Numbered from the stretch's first letter, positions 34,128 to 43,223 are shown. The stretch is 64,000 nucleotides of DNA from Actinomyces sp. oral taxon 171 str. F0337 (GCF_005696555.1 NZ_CP040005.1:1798001-1862000); one strand, 5' to 3'. A program made the numbers and translations. The notes: generated by a model from the letters alone, not told the origin.

Positions 34128-35621
34128 CTAGAAACCAGTGGAGACGGCGGCCAGCGCCGGAGCCACCTGCCCCCCAGGGGTCCCGACCTGGTCCTCCAGG
34201 TAGTACCACCAGAAGGGGGCTCCCCAGGCATCGGATCGCCCCAGCGCCGCACCGGTGACGTGCTCGGCCACGGCGGTGCGGGCCGCCGCAGGGTCGGAGG
34301 CCGAGCCGAACCACCAGGGGCCGGCGTTGAGGTCCTCACCCCCGTACCCGAGCTCGGTCACGGCGATCCGGGAGGAGGAGAAGGCGGCCTCCAGAGTGTT
34401 CAGGACCCGATCAGCGGCTGTTCCCAGCGGATGGAGCTGGGGGTAGACGGACAGCCCCACAACGTCGATCAGCTCCCTGATAGATGCGGGGATCTCCCTG
34501 GCGGCATAGCTGAACAGGGAGTATGTCGGGTCTGTCTGCCCGAGCTGGTAGTACAGGGTCAGCACGGTCGTGGCACTGGTGCGATCACGCACGGCCTTGG
34601 CCGCTCGCTGCGCCTTGGCCACCGGCCCACCGCCCAGCCAGTCCCCACCGATCTCGTTGCCGACCTCCCAGGCATCGACGTTGGGAAGCGCCTTGATGAG
34701 GGCGTCGACCCGCATGTCCCAGGCGGCGTCGGTCAGGACGACCATGTCGTGGGAGTCGCAGATCTGGACCAGGGCCTGACCTCCCTGCGCGTGCAGGGAC
34801 TCCACCGTGCCGCGCCAGCCGGCCATCTCCTGAGCATCATGGGGGTCACCGATCACCAGGCGGGCCGACACCTTCCGCTTGCCGCCCCCGGGGCCGCCGG
34901 GGGCGAGGGCGGCAGCGATCTCGGCGGCCGTGGGCACTCGAGTGAAGGTCACCCCGATGACGGCGTCCTGCGGCGCCTGGGCCGCCAGCACCCGGTCCAG
35001 GGCGAGCTGGGCCCCTGCGGCGGACTCCAGGGCGGAGCTCGCCAGGCGGCCTCGCTCCGCCCAGGACTGGGCCGTGGCGCAGGCGTCCAGAGACTTTTGG
35101 GCGGAGGCCCGCAGCGTGCCTGCCTCATCGGCGCCCTTGAGACCATTCGCGGTGGCCCGCTGGTAGCGCTCGGCCTGCCGCTCGTGAAGGGTCCTGGCCG
35201 CCAGCTCCAGGAGATCGTGCTCACCGGAGGCCGGCAGGTCCACCATGAGGGCTGAGTAGCCATGGCTGGTGGGCCACGACATGGTCAGCGTGCAGGCACG
35301 CGCGGTAGGCACATCGATGCCGATGACACCGCCCTCATCCTGGTAGAGGGGGCCGACGGCGATGACCTCCAGGGTCTTGGCATCCAGCAGCGCGTCGTCA
35401 TAGCCGACCTCGCCCTTGCCGTTGGACTGGATGCGTCGCAGCGCCTCGAGGTTGAGGGCGTTGCCCTGAGCGTCACTGACGCGAAGGCTCAGATGGGTGG
35501 TTGCACCGTCTCCCATCGCTTGCGGAGTCACATTCGCGTGGCCGCAGGAGGACACTGACGTCGCCAGAATCCCGGTGCCCAGGAGCGCCAGTGCCCTTCT
35601 GCGGTTGGTCTCAAAAGTCAT
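34128..35621 (-). CDS. Secreted lipoprotein with GH-A-type glycosidase barrel
   Basis: 497 residues. Seen: twin arginines (TNRRRALALLG) and a lipobox ending at Cys26 (SVSSC), so it is an exported lipoprotein. A beta-rich N-terminal domain reaches about residue 215, then a barrel with the acid/base motif EVGNEIGGDW (Glu323) and the nucleophile motif VTELGYGG (Glu423), typical spacing for clan GH-A. Last gene of the polysaccharide operon, 94 bases after the DUF2334 gene. Inference: it trims or releases the polymer made by the operon, comparable in role to glycosidases in other exopolysaccharide clusters. The specific family is unknown. Confidence 0.72.
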   Translation of the reverse strand: MTFETNRRRALALLGTGILATSVSSCGHANVTPQAMGDGATTHLSLRVSDAQGNALNLEALRRIQSNGKGEVGYDDALLDAKTLEVIAVGPLYQDEGGVIGIDVPTARACTLTMSWPTSHGYSALMVDLPASGEHDLLELAARTLHERQAERYQRATANGLKGADEAGTLRASAQKSLDACATAQSWAERGRLASSALESAAGAQLALDRVLAAQAPQDAVIGVTFTRVPTAAEIAAALAPGGPGGGKRKVSARLVIGDPHDAQEMAGWRGTVESLHAQGGQALVQICDSHDMVVLTDAAWDMRVDALIKALPNVDAWEVGNEIGGDWLGGGPVAKAQRAAKAVRDRTSATTVLTLYYQLGQTDPTYSLFSYAAREIPASIRELIDVVGLSVYPQLHPLGTAADRVLNTLEAAFSSSRIAVTELGYGGEDLNAGPWWFGSASDPAAARTAVAEHVTGAALGRSDAWGAPFWWYYLEDQVGTPGGQVAPALAAVSTGF

Positions 35622-35715
35622 GGAAGTATTCTTCCAACCTCTTGAGAGACACTTCGACCGAACGGTCTCATGTCCGCGAATCCGGGGCCCCTGAATATCA
35701 CAGCCGTCGCCGTAG

Positions 35716-37671
35716 TCATCTCAGCTGCGAGGCCGGCACGAAGGTGTACCCCTCGGCCTTGATACCGGTGACGATCCTCTTCAGCTCGGCCAGCGGGTAG
35801 TAGGGGTGGAAGAAGAAGCTGGCCGTGGCGTGGGTGTTGACCAGGTTGAGCTTGGCCGCGTCGATGACCTCCTGAGCCAGGCGCGGCGGGTGCTGGTTGA
35901 TCTCGTTGGGCTCGAAGTTACCCAGGTTCTCGGGCAGGACGTGGGTTCCGTAGGGATCGTTGACCGCATAGGGGAAGAACTGCCCGTAGTAGTCGTGGGG
36001 ACCGGCCTGGGTGTTGGTCAGGGTGCCGGCGTAGAGGAGCTCGCGCTCGTAGCGCACCGGGTAGTGCTCGCCGATGCCGTAGTAGGCCTCACGGGTGGCT
36101 GAGTAGTGCGGGGTCTCGAAGATCTCCGGAGTCGGTAGGCCGACCTCGCCGAAGATCTGGCGTCCCTGGTCCACACGCTCAGCGGCCCACGCCTGGGAGG
36201 TGCCCGGCAGGGCTCCTCCGATCTGGACGAAGGACTTGTCCTCGCAGTCGACGGCCGGGGCCTTGGTGTCGTTGGTGGCCGAGCACCACGAGCGGATGAA
36301 CTCGAAGTCGTCAGCGGAGACGGCGTTGTAGGGATTGTCCAGGGTTCCGAACTGGTGGGTGGTGCCGTGCTGGATGATCGTCCCGCCCTTCTTCACCGCG
36401 TCCTGGAGGACGGCCACCAGCTCCGGGGAGTCCTCGAGAGTGAGCTCCTTGGGCGTCCCGTTGTTCTCGGTGCCCTTGGGGTCGACATACTTGGGCACCA
36501 CTGCCATCTGGAAGGGCACGTTCTCACTGTGGAGGTAGTCGACGATCGCCTGCAGCTCCTCGGGGTCACTGTCGGGGGTCACGTCCTCCAGGCGCACAGC
36601 GGCCTGGCGGAGCTGCTGGGCGCCGGGCTGGAGGAAGTCCAGGAGGATGTCGGCAGCGGCGATGTACCGGTCCTGCTCACCCAGGTAGGTCAGCGGGATC
36701 TCACCGATGAAGGTCAGTCCGGATGAGCTGACCGCCCAGGGGAAGGAGGTGGTGCCGGACTGGGCGACGGACGCGCAGGCGGTGGCCGCGCCGTCGGGCT
36801 TGGAGCACTCGGCGCGCCCCAGGACCGTGACGTCCTTCTCGCGGATGATGTGCGGGGCGATGATCCCACCGGAGTTGAGCTCGCTGCGCTTCAGGGAGGC
36901 ACCGTTGTAGCTGATCCTGGTGACCCGGTCGGTGGAGTCGATGTAGGAGGTGGCGGCGTCCCATCCGTAGCGCTGAGTGAAGGCGGTGCGGTCGGCGTCG
37001 GTCTTGGTCAGCTGCCAGATGTTGAAGCCGGTCCACATGACCGGGATGTTGCCGGTGAGGGCATCGTCGATGAAGGCCCGTGGCAGGGGCTCGTCGTAGG
37101 TGGAGCCGACGTAGACCACGTTGGTGAAGCGACCGGCCAGGCCTGCGACGTAGTCCTTGACCGGAAGGGTCGTCACGGTTCCGGAGTGACTGGCCAGGGT
37201 GCCCATGCTCAGGGCGTAGTACTCCCCCAGCTTGGCGTAGTCACCGGTGGTGTCGAACAGGACCAGGGTCGATGCCGGTCCCGCCTCCTGGTTGGAGAAG
37301 GTCACCGCACCGGCAGGTACATCGGGCGCATTCTGTTTGAGGTCACGGATCTTGACCTGTCCTGCGGCGGGAGCAGGCTTGTTGAGATCAATGTCGGCCT
37401 GCTTGTCACCCCTGAGGGGAAGCTCTTTCTTGGCCGCCGCGGCTGGTTCAGGCGGAGCCGGCAGCGGGTTCTTGGCCGGGTCGGCGTCATTGGGCTGTGC
37501 TCCACCGGCCGGCTTGGCCGCTGCGGCCTGGGCCGCGACCGGAACCTGCGCGCCGGTGGCGGGAACGGCCTGGGCGGGGCCGACTGAGGCGATGGAGCTG
37601 CCCAGGCACACCGCGATGGCGGCCAGTGCGCAGCGACGGCGTCGTGCAGACAGAAGGGTCGGCAGGATCAT
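35716..37671 (-). CDS. Secreted DUF2334 (deacetylase-like) protein
   Basis: 651 residues from ATG 37671, whose ATGA overlaps the epimerase stop. Seen: a signal peptide (RRRRCALAAIAVCLG, then VGPAQA), an Ala/Pro-rich linker to about residue 110, a Rossmann-like domain (STLVLFDTTGDYAK, NVVYVGSTYDEPLP), then a NodB-like barrel with AVRLEDVTPDSDPEELQAI, IIQHGTTHQFG, FETPHYSAT and FFFHPYYPLAEL, where Asp and His residues could bind metal. Known: DUF2334 proteins resemble polysaccharide deacetylases. Inference: it modifies the polymer outside the cell, possibly by de-N-acetylation. Confidence 0.8.
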   Translation of the reverse strand: MILPTLLSARRRRCALAAIAVCLGSSIASVGPAQAVPATGAQVPVAAQAAAAKPAGGAQPNDADPAKNPLPAPPEPAAAAKKELPLRGDKQADIDLNKPAPAAGQVKIRDLKQNAPDVPAGAVTFSNQEAGPASTLVLFDTTGDYAKLGEYYALSMGTLASHSGTVTTLPVKDYVAGLAGRFTNVVYVGSTYDEPLPRAFIDDALTGNIPVMWTGFNIWQLTKTDADRTAFTQRYGWDAATSYIDSTDRVTRISYNGASLKRSELNSGGIIAPHIIREKDVTVLGRAECSKPDGAATACASVAQSGTTSFPWAVSSSGLTFIGEIPLTYLGEQDRYIAAADILLDFLQPGAQQLRQAAVRLEDVTPDSDPEELQAIVDYLHSENVPFQMAVVPKYVDPKGTENNGTPKELTLEDSPELVAVLQDAVKKGGTIIQHGTTHQFGTLDNPYNAVSADDFEFIRSWCSATNDTKAPAVDCEDKSFVQIGGALPGTSQAWAAERVDQGRQIFGEVGLPTPEIFETPHYSATREAYYGIGEHYPVRYERELLYAGTLTNTQAGPHDYYGQFFPYAVNDPYGTHVLPENLGNFEPNEINQHPPRLAQEVIDAAKLNLVNTHATASFFFHPYYPLAELKRIVTGIKAEGYTFVPASQLR

Positions 37672-38870
37672 GAGCACTCCTTGGACGAGGTGGGAACGGG
37701 CTCGAACTCGGGAAGGGGAACACCGCGGCCGAACAGGGCGGCGATGACGGCCAGGATGCGCTTGCAGGCGTGCCCGTCGCCGTAGGGGTTGGCGGCCTGG
37801 GCCATGGCCGCGTAGGCCGCCTCGTCGGTCAGCAGGGTGGAGACCCGCTCGACGATGCGGTCCTCGTCGGTCCCGACCAGATCGGCGACCCCGAAGGCGA
37901 TGGCCTCGGGACGCTCGGTGTTGTCCCGCATGACCAGGACAGGTTTGGACAGGGCTGGGGCCTCCTCCTGAACACCGCCGGAGTCGGTGAGGACGACGTC
38001 GCAGCGGTCGATGAGGGCGCAGAAGGCACCGTACTCCAGCGGATCGCACCAGATGACGTTGGGGTGGCCCTCGATCTGGGGCAGGAGGTCCTCGCGAACC
38101 TTGGGGTTGCGGTGGACTGGCAGCACGAAGAGCGTCTCGGGGTGCTTCTCGGCCAGGCGCGCGACGGCACGGCCGATGGCCCGCATCGGCTCGCCCCAGG
38201 ACTCACGGCGGTGGGCCGTGACGAGCACGACTCGTCGGGAGGCGTCCTTCAGTGCTGCTGCCAGCTCCTCGTCCGGTGGCGGAACCCGGCGGTCGACGGC
38301 GACCAGGAGGGCGTCGATGACCGTGTTGCCCGTGACGCTGACGGTCTGCGGGTCGGTGCTCTCGCGCAGCAGGTTGTCCCGGCTGGTGGTGGTGGGGCAC
38401 AGGTGCAGGGCGGTCACCTGGCTGATGAGCCGCCGGTTGGCCTCCTCGGGGAAGGGTGAGGAGATGTCACCGGTGCGCAGACCTGCCTCGACGTGAAGGA
38501 CCGGGACCGTGTGGTAGAAGGCCGCGAGCGCGGCGGCGAAGGCGGAGGTGGTGTCCCCCTGGACGACGACGGCGTCTGGCCGATGGACCTCGATCGCCCG
38601 GCCCACCCCTTGCAGACAGCGGTTGGTGATCTGGGTGAGCGTCTGTCCCGGCGAGTGGATGTCGAGGTCGTCGTCGGGCACGATGCCGAAGAACTCGTGC
38701 ACCTGGTCGAGCATCTCACGGTGCTGTCCGGTGACGACGACGATGGGGGCGAAGCGCTGGTCGTCACCCATGGCTGCCACCAGGGGGGCGAGCTTGATCG
38801 CCTCCGGGCGGGTGCCGTAGACGAGCATGATCCTCAGGGGGCTGCCCGTTTGCGTGGAGTCGGTTGTCAT
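37668..38870 (-). CDS. wecB: UDP-N-acetylglucosamine 2-epimerase (non-hydrolysing)
   Basis: 400 residues from ATG 38870. Seen: GTRPEAIK at 19-26, VQGDTTSAFA, HVEAGLRTGD near 127-135, TAHRRESWG, and DSGGVQEEAP in the C-terminal domain, all diagnostic of the GT-B-like epimerase. It interconverts UDP-GlcNAc and UDP-ManNAc in the cytoplasm. Located between the secreted beta-sandwich gene and the DUF2334 gene in one operon, it implies that the polymer contains ManNAc or a derivative. The start overlaps nothing upstream; the previous gene ends 85 bases away. Confidence 0.95.
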   Translation of the reverse strand: MTTDSTQTGSPLRIMLVYGTRPEAIKLAPLVAAMGDDQRFAPIVVVTGQHREMLDQVHEFFGIVPDDDLDIHSPGQTLTQITNRCLQGVGRAIEVHRPDAVVVQGDTTSAFAAALAAFYHTVPVLHVEAGLRTGDISSPFPEEANRRLISQVTALHLCPTTTSRDNLLRESTDPQTVSVTGNTVIDALLVAVDRRVPPPDEELAAALKDASRRVVLVTAHRRESWGEPMRAIGRAVARLAEKHPETLFVLPVHRNPKVREDLLPQIEGHPNVIWCDPLEYGAFCALIDRCDVVLTDSGGVQEEAPALSKPVLVMRDNTERPEAIAFGVADLVGTDEDRIVERVSTLLTDEAAYAAMAQAANPYGDGHACKRILAVIAALFGRGVPLPEFEPVPTSSKECS

Positions 38871-38955
38871 GGGTTCTCCTGGTCGTGCGTCGGAGTGGGA
38901 TGAGATGGGCTCAGTGATGGTTGCGTCGGATGTCGCCGTGGAGGGGAGGGAGGTC

Positions 38956-39669
38956 CTACTCGTCCTCGGTGATCGGGGTGAAGGTGACGTCGGAGTCCTC
39001 GCAGTAGGCCGCCACGGCGCCGGACCGGTAGGGGGACTGCTTGTCGGTGACGGTTCCGAGCTCCTGCCCGTCCACGGTGATGGTGAAGGTGACCTCTGCC
39101 GTCTTGGTTGTATCAATGGTGACGGTGACGTCGTGGCTCTTCCCGGGCGGGTAGACGGGCGTGTTGCCGGAGGACAGGAATCTCTGGTACCCCGGGTAGG
39201 CGGTGTCCTGCTTGGAGACCTCCCAGCCGTTGGGCTTGAGGGCCAGGGCGTAGAAGTGGTTGTTGTCGGTGTAGTTCCACAGGAGCCAGGCGACCTCCCA
39301 GGCGTTGGGCTCGCCGTCCTCGCGCAGCTGTCGGACGGTGGTCATCGTGGTGTGGATGGTCTGGACGCCTCCCGCCTCGATCTCGACCGTGGTGGATGTG
39401 GCCAGCCCGGCGTGGGTCTTGTCCTGGGAGTCGGCTGACGTCGGCTTGAGGCGCAGCAGGCCCTCGGAGCACGAGGCCTCGCCGTAACCGTCGAAGATGA
39501 TCTCCCACTGGGAGCAGTCGGGGGTCCCTGCCTCTCGGGCGTGGCAGTACACGGTGACTCCTAGGACCAGCACCAGGACGCAGACCGCCAGGAGTGCGCG
39601 ACGCAGGATCCTGCCACGACGGGTTCCGTCGAGAGCTCCTGCGTGCTGAGGCGCGTTGGCGGCTGTCAT
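38956..39669 (-). CDS. Membrane-anchored beta-sandwich protein of the polysaccharide operon
   Basis: 237 residues. Seen: a basic N-terminus, one membrane helix at about 25-42 (LLAVCVLVLVLGVTVY), then an all-beta outside domain with DCSQWEIIFDGYGEASC, SSGNTPVYPPGKSHDVTVTI and a C-terminal YCEDSDVTF. The WxxxxDGYGxxS opening and the strand pattern recall concanavalin-like sugar-binding modules, but no family can be named. The ATGA overlap with the synthase gene shows coupled translation. Inference: it helps handle the nascent polymer at the membrane. Confidence 0.72.
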   Translation of the reverse strand: MTAANAPQHAGALDGTRRGRILRRALLAVCVLVLVLGVTVYCHAREAGTPDCSQWEIIFDGYGEASCSEGLLRLKPTSADSQDKTHAGLATSTTVEIEAGGVQTIHTTMTTVRQLREDGEPNAWEVAWLLWNYTDNNHFYALALKPNGWEVSKQDTAYPGYQRFLSSGNTPVYPPGKSHDVTVTIDTTKTAEVTFTITVDGQELGTVTDKQSPYRSGAVAAYCEDSDVTFTPITEDE

Positions 39670-41228
39670 CTCATCTCCTCATTGGTCAGATTGCTGGATG
39701 TACGGCGGGGTCGGCGCACGATCATGGCGGTGGGGTTCAGCAGGGGGCGGGCCGGAACGGCCGGGACAGCACTGCCCGGCCCCGCGGCCTGTGGAGCCGT
39801 CAGGGGCTCCGTCCTCGCAGGCGCGCTGGGTGGCCGCTGCTTGCTCGGTAGCGGTGAGCCCGCGGATGCCGATCCGTTGGGGCCGGCAGCCGGTCTGCTG
39901 GGGGCGGTCTGCTTTCCTTGAGCCGGCTCCGCCTCGCGAGCGGTCTTGGCCCACCCGGTGCGCCCGGTCAGCTCCCGGGCGACAGCTCGCCAGCCGTAGA
40001 GGCTGGGCAGGAGCCCGTACAGGACGAACAGGTGCGCGTAGCCCACGGCCTTGAGCAGGTTCAAACCCTCACGGCGCTCGATGCGCCAGTAGATCCAGGC
40101 GTAGATGAGCGCCGGCCCGAAGGCGATGACGTAGGCCCCCACGAGCCATATCCATGACTGCTCCCATCTCAGGACCGCGGCCACACCGGCGGTCACCATG
40201 GTGATGAGGAAGGACAGGGTCAGCAGGGACCCGGTCAGGAGCAGGTAGGGCGTGAGGATCTGCCAGAGGGTGTCGGCGCGCCCCAGGCCACGCTGCTCGC
40301 GGGCGACGGATCGCAGCAGGTGCAGTGCCTGGAGGTTTCCCTGGAACCAGCGGGTACGTTGGCGCATGAGGCGGCGCATGTTGGTCACGCCCTGCTGGTG
40401 AACGGAGGCCGCGGGCCAGAACTCGTTGGTCCAGCTGGTGGCGTTGAGCCGGATACCCAGGTCGAAGTCCTCGGTCAGCGACCGGGTCCAGGGTCGGGGT
40501 CCCAGCGCGTCGAGCGCGCTGAGGCGGACGAACTGGGCATTGCCGCCCATGCCGACGCTGTGGACTCGGCGCCGTCCCCGCTGGAAGACCTCGGTGAAGA
40601 TCACGAACTCCATGTCCTGCATGCGGGCGAGCAGAGAACCGAAACGGTTGTTGATGCGCACCCCCATCTGGACGGCGCCGACCTCCTGCGGGGCGAAGGC
40701 TCTGCGGACCTCCTCGATGGCGTGGGGATCGAGCCTGCCGTCTGCATCCATGACTCCGACGACGACTCGCGAGGAGGACGCCGTGGTGCATCGGGAGCGC
40801 ACGATCGATAGTGCGTCATTGAGCGCTTCCCCCTTGCCCAGGCGGGCGTGGGGAGGACGACGGCGAACCACCTCGACACGCTCGTCGCCGGCCTGGGCGG
40901 CCACCTGGGCAGTGTCGTCGTCGGAGCCGTCGTCGATAACCATGATGCGCAGGCCCGGATCCGGGATCGAGATGAGCCGCCTGACACTGGCGCCGATGAC
41001 CGCCGCCTCGTTGAGGCAGGGCATGAGTATGACGATGAGCAGTGGCGCATCCGGCTGCGAGGGCCCACCGTGCCGTGGGGCCCCGCGGGAGACGATGAGC
41101 ATGAAGAACGTGTATGCGAGCGCCACTGCGATCATCCCCAGGGCACCCCACCAACCGATACGGTCGAGGATTCCCAGGGGGCTCGAGGAATCGAAGTCCA
41201 TAGGCATGAACGGGGTCTGCGTCCTCAT
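39666..41228 (-). CDS. Processive family-2 glycosyltransferase (polysaccharide synthase)
   Basis: 520 residues from ATG 41228. Seen: an N-terminal helix, GT-A domain with VIDDGSDDDT, metal-binding DAD at 161-163, catalytic TED at 252-254, and QRTRW at 290-294 (the QxxRW processivity motif), then about four membrane helices (near 325-440). A Pro/Ala-rich cytoplasmic tail of about 100 residues follows. This is the architecture of cellulose, hyaluronan and PNAG synthases. The start overlaps the stop of the small membrane-protein gene by one base. Inference: it polymerises and exports an aminosugar polymer; product not determined by sequence. Confidence 0.9.
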   Translation of the reverse strand: MRTQTPFMPMDFDSSSPLGILDRIGWWGALGMIAVALAYTFFMLIVSRGAPRHGGPSQPDAPLLIVILMPCLNEAAVIGASVRRLISIPDPGLRIMVIDDGSDDDTAQVAAQAGDERVEVVRRRPPHARLGKGEALNDALSIVRSRCTTASSSRVVVGVMDADGRLDPHAIEEVRRAFAPQEVGAVQMGVRINNRFGSLLARMQDMEFVIFTEVFQRGRRRVHSVGMGGNAQFVRLSALDALGPRPWTRSLTEDFDLGIRLNATSWTNEFWPAASVHQQGVTNMRRLMRQRTRWFQGNLQALHLLRSVAREQRGLGRADTLWQILTPYLLLTGSLLTLSFLITMVTAGVAAVLRWEQSWIWLVGAYVIAFGPALIYAWIYWRIERREGLNLLKAVGYAHLFVLYGLLPSLYGWRAVARELTGRTGWAKTAREAEPAQGKQTAPSRPAAGPNGSASAGSPLPSKQRPPSAPARTEPLTAPQAAGPGSAVPAVPARPLLNPTAMIVRRPRRTSSNLTNEEMR

Positions 41229-41617
41229 CACGCTCGCAGACTCATCAGACCGCTGCGCTGCTGCGCGTGACGCCCGGCGGCGCCCCCAGGGTGCGGGATC
41301 AGGGCACGGACCGCGCCATAGAGGTTGATCAGAAGGAAGAACGCCAGGATGGTGACGAACACCAGACCGGCGCAGTCGATGAGGAAGCGAGCGACGAGAG
41401 CGGGAGGGGAACCTGCCGGCGCGACGTACCACACGACGAACAGTCCGGTTCCGGCGGCGAATGGGGAGTAGTGCATGAGGCCATCCATCTGGATCCAAGG
41501 GGTAGGGCCAGCACCGACCGGCACCGCCGCATGCGGCGAGCAGATCCAGCCGGTACCAACGCCTCGGTGCGGCGCGCCCGGGGGTGACGGGATGTGGGAA
41601 CTCATCCCGTCGGGCAC
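41228..41617 (-). CDS. Small two-helix membrane protein, first gene of the polysaccharide operon
   Basis: 129 residues from GTG 41617. ATG 41605, 41488 or 41476 are possible starts, and the last two would still contain both membrane helices. Seen: a Pro/Gly-rich N-terminus, hydrophobic segments around 52-68 (AAGTGLFVVWYVA) and 78-100 (FLIDCAGLVFVTILAFFLLI), then a basic tail. Size and position recall the small partner subunits of PNAG synthases (IcaD/PgaD), but no direct similarity can be claimed. Translation is coupled to the synthase (TGATG). Confidence 0.65.
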   Translation of the reverse strand: MPDGMSSHIPSPPGAPHRGVGTGWICSPHAAVPVGAGPTPWIQMDGLMHYSPFAAGTGLFVVWYVAPAGSPPALVARFLIDCAGLVFVTILAFFLLINLYGAVRALIPHPGGAAGRHAQQRSGLMSLRA

Positions 41618-41639
41618 GGCGCACCGTGCGTCGTAACCA

Positions 41640-41668
41640 AATATAACAATAGAGTAACGCTTTGCAAC
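41640..41668 (-). promoter_or_regulatory. Strong promoter candidate of the polysaccharide operon
   Basis: Minus-strand TTGCAA (41668-41663), 17-bp spacer, TATATT (41645-41640), in an unusually AT-rich patch. The palindrome AACACTGTGTT (41666-41676) overlaps the -35 and could be an operator. Transcription would begin near 41633, about 16 bases before the GTG at 41617. Confidence 0.6.
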
Positions 41669-41811
41669 ACTGTGTTATTCGACCACGCGATAAGCGACCC
41701 CTTGGAGGTGACTCACAAGAACCAAAAATGGCGTCATTTCAACGATTGAAGTATCAATGAAGGTGGGGGTCGCATCAGAAACCACCCCCGGACGCAGCAG
41801 AGGATAATCAC

Positions 41812-41846
41812 GAACAGGTCACAAATTGAGCTCGAAAGACCTGTTC
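41812..41846. repeat. Inverted repeat GAACAGGTC-N17-GACCTGTTC downstream of hisD
   Basis: Perfect 9-bp arms 11 bases beyond the hisD stop, with GAGCTC in the loop. It may end the hisD transcript or be a protein site for the AT-rich intergenic region (41618-41856). No T-run follows on the minus strand. Confidence 0.5.
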
Positions 41847-41856
41847 AGCAGCTTTT

Positions 41857-43197
41857 TCACTGCCTCCGGGCACGGGCCGCCTCACCGTGGGCGGGCAGGT
41901 CCTCGCAGCCTGCCAGAACCTCCAGCGCAGGAGTCATGGCCTCCAGGGCGCACGCACTGTACTCGATGAGCTGGACCGGTTTGAGGAAGGCCATCACGCT
42001 CAGTCCAGCCGCGAATCGGGCGGTCCCACCGGTGGGCAGGACATGGTTGGAGCCGGCCAGGTAATCCCCCAGGGGCACAGGGCTGTAGGGCCCGATGAAG
42101 ATGGCGCCGGCGTTGCGGATCCGACGCGCGACCTCTGGAGCATCGGACGTGTGGATCTCCAGATGCTCGGCCGCGTAGGCGTTGGCAACCTCAATGGCCT
42201 GCGTGAGGTCACGTACTAGAACGGTTCCCGACTGCGGACCGTTCAGGGCGGTCGATGCCCGTTCCAGGTGCCGGGTCGCACTGAGCCTGCGCTCAAGCGC
42301 CGCATCGACGGCGTCGGCCAGCTCCGGGGAGTCGGTGATGAGGACGCTGCCGGCGTTGGGGTCATGCTCCGCCTGGGAGAGCAGGTCGGCGGCCACGTAC
42401 TCGGGGTTGGCCCCGGCGTCGGCCAGGACGGCGATCTCGGTAGGCCCCGCCTCGGCGTCGATGCCGACCGCTCCCATGACGGCTCGCTTGGCAGCCGCCA
42501 CGTAGACGTTGCCGGGACCGGTGATGACGTCGACGCCCCGGCACAGGACCTCTCCCCCGGCGTCTGCACGGTCGGTGTCGTCCTGGGCGTCAGCACCGTA
42601 GGCGAGCATCGCGACTGCCTGGGCACCGCCGACGGCGTAGACCTCGGTGATCCCGAGCAGCGCGCACGCCGCCAGGATCGTCGGGTGAGGCAGACCTGCG
42701 AACTCGGCCTGCGGCGGGCTGGCCAGGGCGATCTGCTCAACGCCGGCGACCTGGGCGGCCACCGCGTTCATCACCACGCTGGAGGGGTAGACGGCCAGTC
42801 CTCCGGGAACGTAGAGCCCGACGCGCTCGACGGGGATCCAGCACTGGGTCACCCTGCCTCCGGGGACCACCTCCGTAGTGCGCTCGGCGGGTACCTGGGC
42901 GGCGTGCCCGACCCGGTTGTGGGCGATGGACAGCTCGAGGGCCTCGCGCACCGACGGGTCCAGGTCGTCGAGCGCCTGGGCGATGGCCGCAGCGGGCACA
43001 CGCAGGTGAACGGGGCGCACGCCGTCGAAGCGCTCAGCGGCGTCGCGCAGTGCAGCTGCGCCCCGGGAGCGGACGTCCTCGATCAGTGGAGCCACTGCGG
43101 ACTGGGCGGAGGCGACGTCAAGGGCGGCCCGCGGTAGGGCCTGTGCCAGCTGGCGTGCAGAGAGTCGGTTACTGCGCAGATCAGTGCGGGTGAGCAT
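41857..43197 (-). CDS. hisD: Histidinol dehydrogenase
   Basis: 446 residues from ATG 43197. Seen: GPGNVYVAAAKRAVMG, GPTEIAVLADAGANPEYVAA, LLSQAEHDPNA (Zn/catalytic His) and AAEHLEIHTSD near the C-terminus, with YVPGGLAVYPSSV before them. It oxidises histidinol to histidine in two NAD-dependent steps. Unusually separated from hisC-hisB, although on the same strand. The metE terminator ends only 27 bases upstream, so the hisD message must start very close to the ATG. Confidence 0.96.
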   Translation of the reverse strand: MLTRTDLRSNRLSARQLAQALPRAALDVASAQSAVAPLIEDVRSRGAAALRDAAERFDGVRPVHLRVPAAAIAQALDDLDPSVREALELSIAHNRVGHAAQVPAERTTEVVPGGRVTQCWIPVERVGLYVPGGLAVYPSSVVMNAVAAQVAGVEQIALASPPQAEFAGLPHPTILAACALLGITEVYAVGGAQAVAMLAYGADAQDDTDRADAGGEVLCRGVDVITGPGNVYVAAAKRAVMGAVGIDAEAGPTEIAVLADAGANPEYVAADLLSQAEHDPNAGSVLITDSPELADAVDAALERRLSATRHLERASTALNGPQSGTVLVRDLTQAIEVANAYAAEHLEIHTSDAPEVARRIRNAGAIFIGPYSPVPLGDYLAGSNHVLPTGGTARFAAGLSVMAFLKPVQLIEYSACALEAMTPALEVLAGCEDLPAHGEAARARRQ

Positions 43198-43223
43198 GTC
43201 CGTAAGCCTACCGGCCACGCACA

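Noticed and set aside
29774..34339. A 1521-codon open frame on the minus strand spanning the antiporter gene and the whole recQ gene
   Set aside because: Only the part from ATG 31699 is antiporter-like. The rest is the low-stop antisense frame of recQ, common in high-GC DNA, and has no recognisable fold.
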